Assembly (NCBI GenBank): GCA_916048095.2
Contig: OU696585.1
Location: 3,262,645 to 3,326,644 of the forward strand
Direction of reading: 5' to 3'
Source of the DNA: Sacculina carcini
Taxonomy: Eukaryota > Arthropoda > Thecostraca > Sacculinidae
DNA length: 64,000 bases
A program made the position numbers and the translations under genes. The notes under the pieces were generated by a model. It ran no database searches. It saw only the letters and a list, made by a program, of their open reading frames with translations, and had not been told where the DNA came from. Below, piece after piece: positions 45,529-58,222 of the stretch; within the stretch, counting starts at the first letter, position 1; each line of letters opens with the position of its first letter.

Positions 45529-45613
<85 letters not shown>
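45527..45613. repeat. (AT)n microsatellite
   Basis: A pure TA run of about 85 bp between the Penelope element and the 5' flank of kinase copy C. Confidence 0.95.
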
Positions 45614-45617
<4 letters not shown>

Positions 45618-45942
45618 CCGAAAACTTTGAAACAAACCTTTCTATATATGATTAATTTTACCCGGATTATTCTAACCTCAAGTACCTATTAGTTATTTTT
45701 CACGAGATTTCATTGGGGATATTTTTACGAAATAAATAGTTTTTTATGTATTAAACAAAAAACAGCAAAATCTGGGTTTTGTGAGTAATAGACTCACTTA
45801 AAACTGTGAAACAAACATTTATATATAATTAATTTACCGAATTATTTTAACCTCAAGTGCCGATTACCTGTTTTCCACGAGTTTTCACTGGGAATAATAT
45901 TTACGAGATAGCGAGTATAGTAGTTACGAGATAGCGAGTATA
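45614..45942 (+). promoter_or_regulatory. 5' flank of kinase copy C
   Basis: This matches 20217-20525 upstream of copy B, including both 180-bp units. It ends in a local duplication of ACGAGATAGCGAGTATAG, directly fused to internal kinase-gene sequence at about 45943. The start codon and the first 2.9 kb seen in copy B are missing. Confidence 0.7.
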
Positions 45943-48900
45943 GATCACGACCATCATCTCCATCATCAACAGGGGCATCCTCATCACAATCACCACGACT
46001 ACCATCACCGCCATCACCACCATCATCACAACCATCATCGCCCCGACTACCATCACCATCATCACCACTATCACCATCATCTCGAACATCAACAGTATCA
46101 TCATCACCACCATCATCTCCGCTACTACAACCGTGGCGATTTCTTCGTCACGGTACGCTTAGCCTTGTTTCGCGTAAGAAGTTATTGAAGAGAAGGAGCA
46201 ATGGCGAGCTAGTGGCGCAGACGCATATGACCTCTGACTCAATCAGCGGTAAAATCCACACCGACACCACCACTGAGTCGATGAAGATGTCAGGCAAAGT
46301 TGGTGTTCACGCGGTGGAGTCGGCAGCCGTGGTCGTCTCCACCATCAAAGAGACGGTCAGTGTGGACCAGGTTCCTGCTGGGACAGCGACGGAGGCGATG
46401 AACAAGGTCACACTATCGCCACCATCATCACCACTACCATCATCGCCATCATCTCCGCTACTTAAACCGTGGCAATTTCTTCGTCACGGTACGCTTAGCC
46501 TTGTTTCGCGCAAGAAGTTATTGAAGCGAAAGCGCAATGGCAAGCTAGTGGCGCAGACGCATCTTCGCTCCAACTCAATCAACGGTCAAATCCACACCGA
46601 CGCCACCACTAAATCGAAGATGTCTGGCAAAGTTGGTGTAGACACATTGGAGCCGGTACTCGTGGTAGTCTCCACCAGCAGCGAGTCGGTCTGTGTGGAT
46701 CTAGCTCCTGCTGGGACCGCGACCGAGGCGATGGACGCGGCCACATCATCACCACCATCATCACCAGTAACATCATCGCCATCATCTACGCTACTTAAGC
46801 CGTGGCGATTTCTTCGTCACGGTACGCTTAGCCTTGTTTCGCGTAAGAAGTTATTGAAGAGAAAGCGCTCTGGAAAGCTACCATCACCACGATCACGACC
46901 ATCATCTCCATCATCAACAGGGGCACCCTCATCACAATCACCACGACTACAATCACCATCATCACAACCATCATCGCCCCGACTACCATCACCATCATCA
47001 CCACTATCACCATCATCTCGAACATCAACAGTATCATCATCACCACCATCATCTCCGCTACTACAGCCGTGGCGATTTCTTCGTCACGGTACGCTTAGCC
47101 TTGTTTCGCGTAAGAAGTTATTGAAGAGGAAGCGCAATGGCAAGCTAGCGGCACAGACGCATCTGCACTCTGACTCAACCAACGGTAAACCCCACACCGA
47201 CACCACCACTAAGTCGGGCAATGTTGGTGTTGACGCGGTGGAGCCGGCTCTCGCGGTCGTCCCCACTAGCAAAGGGACAGTCAGTATGGACTTGGTTCCT
47301 GTTGGGACCGCGACCGAGGCGACAGACGCGGCCGCACACCCCATCCAATATTCACTGACCGATTTTGAAATGATCCGGGTGATTGGACGCGGCGGCTATG
47401 GTAAGGTTTTGATAGTGGAGCTGCGACGAAATCGGCGCGTCTACGCCATGAAGGTGATCAAGAAGAAGCTGATCACCGACAACAAAGATATCGGTCGGGT
47501 GCAGACCGAGAAACACGTGTTTGAGACGGCGTCCAACCACCCGTTCCTGGTAGGAATGCACTCGTGCTTCCAAAGTCCCAGTCGGCTGTTCTTCGTGAAT
47601 GAGTTTGTGAGCGGCGGCGACCTCATGTTTCACATGCAGCGCTACGGCAAACTGTCCGAGAAGCAGGTCAAGTTCTACTCGGCAGAGCTCTGCCTGGCGC
47701 TCAACTTTCTGCATGGAAACGGTATCATCCACCGTGACCTCAAGTTGGAAAATGTCCTGATCGACCAAGAGGGACACATTAAGCTCAATGACTACGGCAT
47801 ATGCAAGGAAGGAATGCGGCCAGGTGACACAACGTCCACATTCTGCGGCACGCCCCGCTACATGGCGCCGGAGATGGTGCTTGACGAGGGTTATGGCTTC
47901 AGTGTGGACTGGTGGGCGTTGGGCGTGCTCATGTTCGAGATGCTGACTGATCGCAATCCGTTCGAAATTGGTAATCATTCTGAAGCACCCAATGAGAATA
48001 ACATCGACTATCTCTATCGAATGCTCGTCAAGACCATCCACATTCCGCACTCTATGTCGGTGAATGCGCGACAAATCCTGAAGGGGCTTCTGAAAAACAA
48101 CCCGGTGGAGCGACTGGGCTGTCATCCGGACACCGGCTTCAAAGACATCGTTGGACATGCGTTCTTCAATAGTGTCGACTGGCAGCGTTTGGAGCAGAAG
48201 CAAGTGACGCCCCCGTACAAGCCACGCGTCAAGACCGAACTTGATCTGGCCAACTTTCCGTCCCTCATCACAGACGAGCCGGTGCGACTGACACCCGAAA
48301 ACACAAGCGCCATTGAAAAAATCGACCAGAGCCAATTTGACGGTTTTGATTATGTTAACCCGTTGCAAATATCGCTATCATCGTCATCACCCACACCATC
48401 TGCACGACCACCGTCTCCATTACAATCACCATCACCACATATATCTCCGCTACAACCGTCGCCATTTCCTCGTCACCCTACGTTGAGGCCAGTGTCGCGG
48501 AACAAGTTATTGAAGGGAAAGCACGCTGGCAAACCAGTGGCGCGGAAGCATCTGCGCTGTGACCCAACCAAGGGTAAACTACACACCAACACCACCACGA
48601 AGTCGATGAAGATATCGGCCAAAGTTGGAGTTGACGCGGTGGAGCCGGCTCTCGACGTTGTCCCTACCATCACTAAAACGGCCAGTGTGGACCCGGTTCC
48701 TGCTGGGGCCGCGGCCATTCTCCCCAGTCAGTATTCGCTGGCCGATTTTGATCTGATCCGCGTGATTGGACGCGGCGGATTCGGCAAAGTGATGATGGTG
48801 GAGTTACGAAACACTCGGCGCGTCTACGCCATGAAGGCGATCAAAAAAAAGCTGATCAAGAAACCCAAGGATAAAGGCCGAGTGCAGACCGAGACACGCG

Positions 48901-51146
48901 TGTTTAAGATGGTGTCCAACCACCCGTTCCTGGTGGGAATGCACTCGTGCTTCCAAAGTCCCAGTCGGCTGTTCTTCGTGATTCAGTTTGTGCGCGGCGG
49001 CGACCTCATGTTTCATATGGAGCGTCACGGCAAACTGCCGGAGGAGCACGTCAAGTTCTACTCGGCGGAGCTGTGCCTGGCGCTTAACTTTCTGCATGAT
49101 AACGGCATTATCCATCGTGACCTGAAGCTGGAAAATGTGCTGATCGACCACGAGGGACATATTAAGCTTATCGACTACGGCCTTTGCAAGGAAGGAATGC
49201 GACCAGGCAACACAACGTCCACCTTCTGCGGCACACCTCACTACATCGCTCCGGAGATATTGCTTGGCCAGAAATATAACTTCAGTGTTGATTGGTGGTC
49301 GCTGGGCGTGCTCATGTTTGAGATGCTCACTAATCGCATTCCGTTCGAAACTGGCCATCATTCTAAAGCACAAAATGAGAAAACAAAGAACCATCTGTAT
49401 CGGATAATTATCGAGAAGACCATCCGCATTCCGCCATCTTTGTCGGCGAATGCGCGCAAAATCCTGAGAGGTCTTCTAAAAAGGAACCCGGTAGAGCGAC
49501 TGGGCTGTCAAACGAACACCGGCTTCAAAGACATCGTTGAGCATGAGTTCTTCAACAGTGTTGACTGGCAGCTTTTGGTGCTGAAGCAAGTGAAGCCGCC
49601 GTATAAGCCACACGTCAAGACCGAACGTGATCTGGCCAACTTTCCGTCCCTCTTCACAGACGAGCCGGCGCGGCTGACACCCGACAACACAAGCGCCATT
49701 GAAAAAATCGACCAGAGGCAATTTGACGGTTTTGATTATGTCAACCCGTTGCTAATATCGCTTTCACCGTCATCACCCACACCATCTGCGCGACCACCGT
49801 CTCCATTAAAACCACCATCACCACATATATCTCCGCTACAACCGTCGCCATTTCCTCGTCACCCTACGTTGAGGCCAGTGTCGCGTAACAAGCAATTGAA
49901 GAGAAAGCACACTGGCAAACCAGTGGCGCAGAAGCATCTGCGCTGTGACCCAGCCAAGGGTAAACTCCACACTAACACCACCACTAAGTCGATGAAGATA
50001 TCGGCCAAAGTTGGAGTTGACGCGGTGGAGCCGGCTCTCGCCGCTGTCCCTACCATTACTAAAACGGCCAGTGTGGACCCGGCTCCTGCTGGGGCCGCGG
50101 CCATTCTCTCCAGTCAGTATTCGCTGGCCGATTTCGATCTGATCCGCGTGATTGGACGCGGCGGATTCGGCAAAGTGATGATGGTGGAATTACGACGCAC
50201 TCGGCGCGTCTACGCCATGAAGGCGATCAAGAAGAAGCTGATCAAGAATGCCAAGGATATCGGCCGCGTGAAGACCGAGACACACGTGTTTAAGATGGCG
50301 TTCAACCACCCGTTCCTGGTGGGACTGCACTCGTGCTTCTAAAGTCCCAGTCAGCTGTTCTTCGTGATTCAGTTTGTGCGCGGCGGCGACCTCAGGTTTC
50401 ATATAAAGCGTAACGGCAAACTGCCGGAGGAGCACGTTAAGTTCTACTCGGCGGAGCTCTGCCTGGCCCTGAACTTTCTGCACGAGTACGGCATTATCCA
50501 TCGTGATCTGAAGCCGGAAAATGTGTTGATCGACCACGACGGACATATCAAGCTTATCGACTACGGCATTTGCAAGAAAGGAATGCGACCAGGCGACAGA
50601 ACGTCCACCTTCTGCGGCACGCCCCACTACATCGCGCCGGAGATGTTGCTTGGCCAGAAATATAACTTCAGTGTTGATTGGTGGTCGCTGGGCGTGCTAA
50701 TGTTTGAGATGCTCACTAATCGCAGTCCGTTCGAAATTGGCCATCATTCTAAAGCACCCAATGAGAAAACCAAGAACCATCTGTATCGGATAATTCTCGA
50801 GAAGACCATCCGCATTCCGCCCTCTTTGTCGGCGAATGCGCGCAAAATCCTGAGAAGTCTTCTAAAAAAGAACCCGGTAGAGCGACTGGGCTGTCATCCG
50901 AACACCGGCTTCATAGACATCGTTGGGCATGAGTTCTTCAACAGTGTTGACTGGCAGCTTTTGGTGAGGAAGCAAGTGAAGCCGCCATACAAGCCACGTG
51001 TCAAGAGCGAACGTGATCTGGCCAACTTTCCGTCCCTCTTCACCGACCAGCAGGTGCGGCTCACACCCGAAAAGAAATGCTGCATCGAACAAATCGACCA
51101 GAGACAGTTTGACGGATTCGATTATGTGAACCCGCTGATGATGTAG
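45943..51146 (+). pseudogene. Triple-aPKC gene, copy C (5'-deleted, nonsense mutation)
   Basis: This aligns with copy B from about 23470 to its stop. The 5' deletion removes the ATG, the formin-like region, the LINE-derived insert and the first basic modules. What remains starts mid-linker and holds four or five basic modules and three kinase modules. In kinase 3 a C-to-T change at 50340 turns the Gln codon after SCF into TAA, cutting the module just before its FFVIQFV hinge. An in-frame ATG at 50364 follows, and the rest of kinase 3 is open to 51146. Kinases 1 and 2 retain GRGG, HRDLK, DYG and TSTFCGTP. No proper start is visible, so this copy is called a pseudogene, although a transcript using the retained promoter flank could still code for part of it. 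Confidence 0.88.
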
Positions 51147-51980
51147 CTCGAGCACCGTGTGTTACCACCAGCCAGCATACGCTGTTCTCTTGTCGCCGCG
51201 GTTGTCTGTGTGTGAGTGAGTTGCTTGCTTGTAAGGATATTACCCCCATCATTATCCATATTATATTCGCCATCATCCAAATAATAATGACCAGAACATT
51301 CCAGTTACATCACCATCTAGGTCAAGACCACCGCCACAACATCAACATGCACCCACAATGTATACGAAGCATATACAACAACATGGACAACACAATTGTC
51401 CACCAGTGTATTATATAAAGCTTGTACACACATTGGGTGCAATTCAATACATTCAAACAAATATTCAACGTGTTTTCATTATTTAACCTTATCAACCGAC
51501 TACGTAGAATTGGCTGGTCGAGGTATAAGCCAGTCATATATTACTGGAAAATTGAATTATCGAAAGCAAACATTCCTACAACGTTCAAGACGTTTATCAT
51601 TTCTATTATCAGTGGTTGCCGCGTGCGATAAAATGAGCGATACGGCAGTGGTTCTTAACCTGTGCGAAATTTGCCACTGGTGGGGAATGGAAGAGTTGCC
51701 ATGTTGAAATCCAAATGTCGGACAGAAGAACAAATGCGTGTTTTTATCAATTCAAATAAGCTTATTTTTGTTTCTAATGACCTCTTGTCATTCACTTTAA
51801 TGTAACAACTGAGTTTATTGAATTTGTGGCGCCTGCGCAAATGTAGGGCAACAACATTTGCCCATACACCACAAACACACCCTACCAGCGCTTTAGCGGT
51901 ACGCGTCCCGGAGGTGTATATCCCCTGCACACAGACACACACCACGGACAAACACCAGCCAGCCCGCACCAGCCCGGTAC
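51147..51980 (+). other. 3' flank of kinase copy C
   Basis: This is nearly identical to 28708-29545 apart from one fewer unit of the 80-bp minisatellite. Non-coding. Confidence 0.65.
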
Positions 51981-51989
51981 AGTGTCGCG

Positions 51990-52536
51990 GGAGACTACCC
52001 ACTTAGCGACAATGGCATTTTGATACAGAGTTCACGGCCGCTCTCAACCTCTACATAATTCGACCCGTGCCATGGGCGCGCGAAGACCATACCGGAGCTA
52101 AAAATGTCCCTTTGAGACAATCCGCTAGAGGGCTCTGAAACTGGCCGTTTGAGACAAAAAGCGAGAGTGCGGTAAATGCGCTAAACAGAGCCTGTGATAA
52201 TGAACCGCTCCTCGCGATTAACGTAGGTTAGGTTTGGTTAGGTTAGGTTAGGTGGGCTGCTTAGGTTTGGTTAGGTTAGGTGGGCTGCTTAGGTTTGGTT
52301 AGGTTAGGTTAGGTTGGTTAGGTTAGGTTAGGTTAGGTGACAAGACCAACATGTTCATATTTATTGACAATTTATACAGACAGCGCCCTATGTAGGATTT
52401 TTTCTCGAATTTCAAATTTTAGCTCCAGCACTAGTTAAACTTGTGTGCGCCTATGCTACCTTCCGGACTAGGACGGCAAAGAGAGAGTATGAGAATTAGG
52501 TCTCAAAATGACACTGCCGCTAACAGGTCTATATCC
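51990..52536 (+). mobile_element. MITE copy 3 with 9-bp target duplication
   Basis: Flanked by AGTGTCGCG at 51981-51989 and 52537-52545, orthologous in position to 29638-30157, so it inserted before the duplication. The GGTTA tract (52224-52338) is about 30 bp longer than in copy 2. Confidence 0.75.
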
Positions 52537-52701
52537 AGTGTCGCGTCTCGGAGGTGTATGTCCCCTGCACACAGACATACACCACGTACAAACATCAGTG
52601 AGTGCGCACCAGCCCTCTTCAGTGTCAGGGCCAACATCTGGTTCGCATCCGCCTGACCACATCCTCACCCAGGGATGCAGCAGCCATCGAGGGCAATCCA
52701 T

Positions 52702-53119
52702 CGCTCTCTCCAGAGCGCTCACGCGCTGCTGGCTTGCAGGAGCATCGCGCCACTGGGCGCGGCTTCAAGCGTTTGCGGACGTTTCCGCCAGGCGCCGCCA
52801 CGGGCACTGGCTGCGGCATCTGGCGTGTTTGTATGTGTGTGTTTCACTGGTGTAGCGAGGCGGCGCGATGCCCAACATCTCAGCATTGCGCCGCCTCGCT
52901 ACACCAGTGAAACACAGCACTCTCGCGAGAGTTTATTTGACGACTGGTGAATTACATGCCTCATACACACAAATACACACACACACATACAAACACGCCA
53001 GATGCCGCAGCCAGTGCCCGTGGCGGCGCCTGGCGGAAACGTCCGCAAACGCTTGAAGCCGCGCCCAGTGGCGCGATGCTCCTGCAAGCCAGCAGCGCGT
53101 GAGCGCTCTGGAGAGAGCG
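52702..53119. repeat. Large imperfect palindrome with perfect inner hairpin
   Basis: Outer arms (about 52702-52846 and 52973-53119) are inverted copies of the GC-rich segment also found singly at 30300-30455. Inside is a second, perfect 26-bp inverted repeat (52841-52866 and 52888-52913) with a 21-base loop. Unit 2 has only one arm, so the palindrome arose in this unit. Confidence 0.85.
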
Positions 53120-53259
53120 GAGAGAGTGCAGCCACGTGGTGTGTAGGCAGCGGTGCCTTGCTGATACACCGCGCTACAAACTGACTGATAATTTAAAAAG
53201 GGTGCGCGAACACTGAATGATGTGTTGGAGCCGCTGGTGTAAATGGTTACCAGTGTAAA
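53120..53259. other. Unassigned spacer before Helitron copy 2
   Basis: No ORF or repeat is recognised. It ends in A at 53259, the host side of the Helitron insertion. Confidence 0.4.
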
Positions 53260-53286
53260 TCTATATATATAAAAGAGATCCTCTGT

Positions 53287-53320
<34 letters not shown>

Positions 53321-56300
53321 CTGTGTGTGTGTTCGACCCTCCTTGGTCCATTTTCTATCAGCTATTATTCGGCCACCACTCAGCCTACCCGCTAACAATT
53401 TATACCATCACGTTGGAAATTTTCTTGTCTACACTTTAGATTAAATTTTAAATTTCAAAAATGAAATCAAAAAAAGTTATAGCGGTGAAAAGACAAAATG
53501 AACCCTGAAAAATGCGAAAATTGTGGTCAATGCTCTGCCATCTACTCCTCATAAACCAGAAATGGTACAGCCAAACAGATTATACCACTGTGTAGAGAAT
53601 TTTCTGTTCTACAAGATAGGTTATAATTCATATCCAAAAATAGAACATAAAAGATGTAAACATGACAAAATTTCAATCTATATTCAAAACTATATTTATA
53701 CTCCACGCGTCCGATTTTCTATACTTTTTTCTCTATGTATCAAAAACTAATTATCACACAACTAAATAAACAATACCATCATGCTGGGAATTTTGTTTGC
53801 TACAACACGGTATAATTTTTAATTTTCCAAAGTGTATTAAAAAAAAGTTACGGCGGTGTGAAGTCAAAATGACAAAGTCAAAAATGCAAAATTAGCACTG
53901 GAAACCGTGAATGTTTTGGTAAATATTCCCCTATCTATTCCTCATAAACCAGCAATGTTACAGCTATAAAAATTATACTATTGTGTAGATAATTTTGTGT
54001 TCTACAAGAAAAGTTATAATTTATACCCACAAATGATACAAAAAATGTGTAAAATTGGCAAAATTGTCAAATACATCCAAAATTACACTTGATCACCGGG
54101 CGCCTAAATTAATTCATTTTTCTACCTATTTCTCAGGAACTATTTGTCACACATTAAAATAAATTATATCATCGTGCTGGAAATTGTATTTTTTAAAATG
54201 CGGTATAATTCTTAATTTTCCAAAGTGTATCTGAAGGAAGTGACGGCGGTGTAAAGTCAAAAGGACATATTGCCAATTTGACAGCTATTATGCGCACTTG
54301 CGATTACACAGGAATATACTACTGTGTAGAGAATTTTGTGTTCTACAAGAAAAGGTGTAATTTATACCCACAAATGATACAAAAAACGTGTAAAATTGGC
54401 AAAATTCTCAAATACATCCAAAATTACACTTGAACACCGGGTGACTACAATTTATTCATTTTTATACCCATTTCTCAGGAACTATTTGTCATACATTAAA
54501 ATTAATTATACCATCGTGCTAGAAATTATGTTTCCTACAGTACGGTATAATTATTAATTTTCCAAAGTGTATCAGAAGGAAGTTACGCCGGTGTAAAGTC
54601 AAAAGGACATATTGCCAATTTGACAGCTATTATGCGCACTTGCGATTACACAGGAATATATTACTGTGTAGAGAATTTTGTGTTCTACAAGAAAAGCTAT
54701 AATTTATACCCACAAATGATACAAAAAACGTGTAAAATTGGCAAAATTCTCAAATACATCCAAAATTACACTTGAACACCGGGCGACTAAAATTAATTCA
54801 TTTTTCTACTATTTCTCAGTAACTATTTGTTACACATAAAAATAAATTTTACCATCGTTCTAGAAACCTTTTCTTCTACAATACGGTATAATTTGTAATT
54901 TTCCAAAGGGTATCTGAAGGAAGTTACGGCGGTGTAAAGTCAAAAGGACATATTGCCAATTTGACAGCTATTATGCGCACTTGCGATTACACAGGAATAT
55001 ACACCGATTAAGTTTCACTGAAGCCCAATCACAATTAAGAATGCATCATATTATCTCCAAGCATGGATGGTGTGGTTTTATTGCGTACAGTTTAATTAAT
55101 GCTACACTCTACTGAATATAAAGGCTTTATTGTCCTCAATAACGTTCCGCACGACGGGCGGGTAAAATGCTGTTGGGAACAAAGTAAACTACTGAATTTA
55201 ACTGTGTAATTTAATTGGTTTAATTTCAAGTTGCCTAAGCATAAGTTGCATAAGGATATGGGTTGCAATATCATGTAATGCCAACTTATGCTGTTTTAGC
55301 GGAAGCATTAACCTGGAATTATAGAGATGACAGAAGGTTGCATTGTTTTGATAGTGTTGTGGAAAAACATGTTTTCTAAATTGAAACATAAATTTAACAT
55401 TTAGACTTTTAGATTAGCTATAACTTTCCTGTGGGTTTGTTTTTCTTTTTCAATTTGCACTAATTTTTTTATGAATTGAATATTAATTATATTTTATGAA
55501 CTGTTCCGCACGACGGGCGAATTAAATGTATCTATAAAGAGTGGGTTTAAATGATAGCGAGGTATATGATATTTTGCTAGCAGTAAATATTCTAGCGATA
55601 AAAGTAGAATAGCTCTTAAGCAAATGATTTTGGAGAATGATGTGAACCTTTAAATATATTTTGCGATCTGATGATATATGTATTAGGAATAATACGTAGC
55701 AGAATATAGATTGCATAATATAATATCGGCTGTAATATCAAGGGCTGCATTATCGATGTAATCCAAAAAATAACAACTGTATGAATATGATGCATTAGTG
55801 GAAGCATTAACCGGGAATTATGAGATAATATGATAATGGTGTAAAATTATATCGCATTATGCAACAAATGTGAATTTAGCTACCTTACAGTTTGGTCCCG
55901 ATACTATATTGGCGGGTTGAGAGAAAAGTATTGGTGGGCCGCGTGTTTGGGACCCCTGGGGTAGATAATCTCAGTCTTCTGATTACAAATTATGATCGCA
56001 TCAGTATATTTTGTGATCACAAACTAATAAGTTAAATCACCTCAGACTAGGCTGAGAGCGGTCAAGATTGAATGGTTGGGTTGGGTTGGGTAGGTTTGAC
56101 TCAGGTTATATTGGGTTTTAATGATAGCGGAAAATATATAAATTTTAACAATAAATATTATAGCGGTAAAAGTGAAATAGTACTTAAGCAAATGATATTG
56201 GGGAATGATGTTAAGTAATAAATATAGTTTGGAAACAGTCTGATGAAAAGATTTCATCATCTTTCATTGTTTGTTTCGTGTTTGTGTTCTGAATTATACC

Positions 56301-57813
56301 ACACGACGGGCAGATTTATATATCAGGCGGGTTGAGGGATAATATTTGTCAAAATAAGAACAAAAATATTCACATTTAGACTTTTCTATTGGTTAAGATA
56401 TTTATAGGTTACATTTTTTGCTTTTCAATTTGTATTCATTATATTTTATGGATTTGATATGAATTTTATTGTATAAATTGTTCCGCACGACGGGTGGGTT
56501 TAAAAAAGTGTTTTTAGATCATTTTTTCAAATGGTTCATTTAAAAAAAGGTTTTTTTTTTTAAATAAAAATGTTCCGCGGGCAGCAACTATAGACAATAG
56601 AACGTTCAATTTACCCTGTATAATTAATCCATACACAAAACCAATGGATTTGACTTCAAGATGCAGAACGGATCGTGTTCGAGTTCTGAATTATTCAGCA
56701 CGACGGGCGGGTTTAAAAATGACTCAGGCGGACTGAGGGGAAATATTGTGTCGAAATAAAAATAATTAAACATATAATTTTCAATTGATTAATATTTTTA
56801 TGAGTGTACCCTATTTCATTATTATTTTTCCATATTTTTTATGAATTGAATATGAATTTCATGTTATGAATTGCTCCGCACAACTGGCGGGTTTTAATGC
56901 TATATATATACATAAAGAAGAAATTATCTGTCTGTCTGTGTATGTATGCTTGAATATGAGGTGACATAATTGCGCTGGCTCATGGTTCGCTGGTTCAATT
57001 ATCAGGGGCTTCAAACGCAAACGAAGCGATGGCTCATTTTTATGAAATAAAAATGTCCCGCGGACAGCAATAAAACGTTCAATTTCACCGTATAGAATGA
57101 ATTCATATACAAAACTAATGGATTTGACTTCAAGAACCAGAACTGATGGTGTTCGAGTTCTGAATTTTTCCTCACGTCGGGCGGGTTTAAATATGAGGCG
57201 GGTTGAGTGAAAATATTTTGTCAAAATAAAATTACAAATAATGAAATTTAGACTTTTTAATTGATTAAGGTCTTCATGAGTTTGCCTTATTTATTTTTAA
57301 TTTGCAATATTTTTATGAATTGTTCCGCACAACGGGCGGGTTTTAATGCGGTTTTAATGCTATATATATACATAAAGAAGAAATTATCTGTCTGTCTGTG
57401 TATGTATGCTTGAATATGAGGTGACATTATTGCGCTGGTTCATGGTTCGCTGGTTCAATGATCAGGGGCTTCAAACGCAAACGAAGCGATGGCTCATTTT
57501 TATGAAATAAAAATGTCCCGCGGGCAGCAATAAAACGTTCAATTTCACCGTGTAGAATGAATTCATATACAAAACTAATGGATTTGACTTCAAGAACCAG
57601 AACGGATGGTGTTCGAGTTCTGAATTATTCCGCACGTCGGCCGGGTTTAAATATGAGGCGGGCTGAGTGAAAATATTTTGTCAAAATGTAAATTAAAAAT
57701 AATGAAATTTAGACTTTTTAATTGATTAAGGTTTTTATGAGTTTGCCTTATTTATTTTTAATTTGCAATATTTTTATGAATTCTTCCGCACAACGGGCGG
57801 GTTTTAATGCTAG
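53260..57813 (+). mobile_element. Non-autonomous Helitron, copy 2
   Basis: Starts TCTATATATATAAAAGAG at 53260 and ends CGGGCGGGTTTTAATGCTAG at 57813, with host A before and T after. It is a sister of 14573-20172 in inverted orientation. It contains the same 350-bp repeat array (53345-55010) and 3'-end array (55140-57813) but lacks the nested MITE. It has no coding capacity. The repeat content and terminal motifs suggest a Helentron/HINE-like non-autonomous family. Confidence 0.8.
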
Positions 57814-58054
57814 TATATTATATATCAATGAACCTGTGTGTCTATACATGTTTAGCTGAAAATAGCTGAGCAGCAAAACCACAAGACATTCAGAAATTGC
57901 AGCACAAAATTTAAAATAATAAAACTATTGAACAAGTAATTAAAAAAATAATTTGATAACAATGAAATGTTGTATTTAATAAAACTACGCAGGGTTAAAA
58001 TAATAACAAAATAATAATGAGCCAAATTAAACAGAATAAACACAACGAACATAC
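57814..58054 (-). other. dsh intron after the microexon
   Basis: AT-rich sequence between Helitron copy 2 and the 42-bp exon, read on the minus strand as the intron start. No other feature is seen. Confidence 0.5.
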
Positions 58055-58096
58055 CGTGACAAGGCTCGTATATTGAAGGATCACCAAAAGAATGTT
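58055..58096 (-). CDS. dsh: dishevelled microexon (PDZ-DEP linker)
   Basis: A 42-bp candidate exon with acceptor GTACAG ending at 58097 and donor GTATGT from 58054. It reads (E)HSFGDPSIYEPCH(G). It takes two bases to complete the Glu codon left by the PDZ exon (phase 1) and leaves one base that completes the Gly codon opening DEP exon 1 (phase 1). The joint reading is CQ-EHSFGDPSIYEPCH-GADEPLT, in the right place for the variable linker between PDZ and DEP in Dishevelled. It is short and the linker is not conserved, so the support is phase, splice sites and position. Confidence 0.6.
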
Positions 58097-58222
58097 CTGT
58101 ACAACACACACACACATACACACACACATACACATACACACACACAGACAGACATTATTCATAAATCACAAATCAATAATTTATTGCATATATATATATA
58201 TATATGTGTGTGTGTCAGTGAC

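Larger units (their letters stand above)
43818..45530 (+). mobile_element. Penelope-like element, right arm with RT and GIY-YIG
   Basis: The plus strand encodes GLSMGNPLTPKLAIIFADYL and RYIDYIFVAWYDD, the Penelope RT catalytic region (Asp-Tyr in place of Asp-Asp at the box), then KRIFAPPRERFRCAPQ and the GIY-YIG nuclease (45018-45299). Between them at 44794-45018 lies an inserted stretch, bounded by the repeated word TATAAGATAGT, that carries a hammerhead-like motif and a Penelope N-terminal-like frame (QIAVDFNKSCIHNGLLPK). Stops separate RT from nuclease. The element ends in (AT)n at 45530. Penelope elements are retroelements without LTRs or capsid. Confidence 0.8.

Noticed and set aside
52899-53184. 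Pair of identical short frames in opposite orientation as duplicated genes
   Set aside because: They come from the palindrome arms; identity on both strands is a consequence of the inverted repeat, not of two genes.
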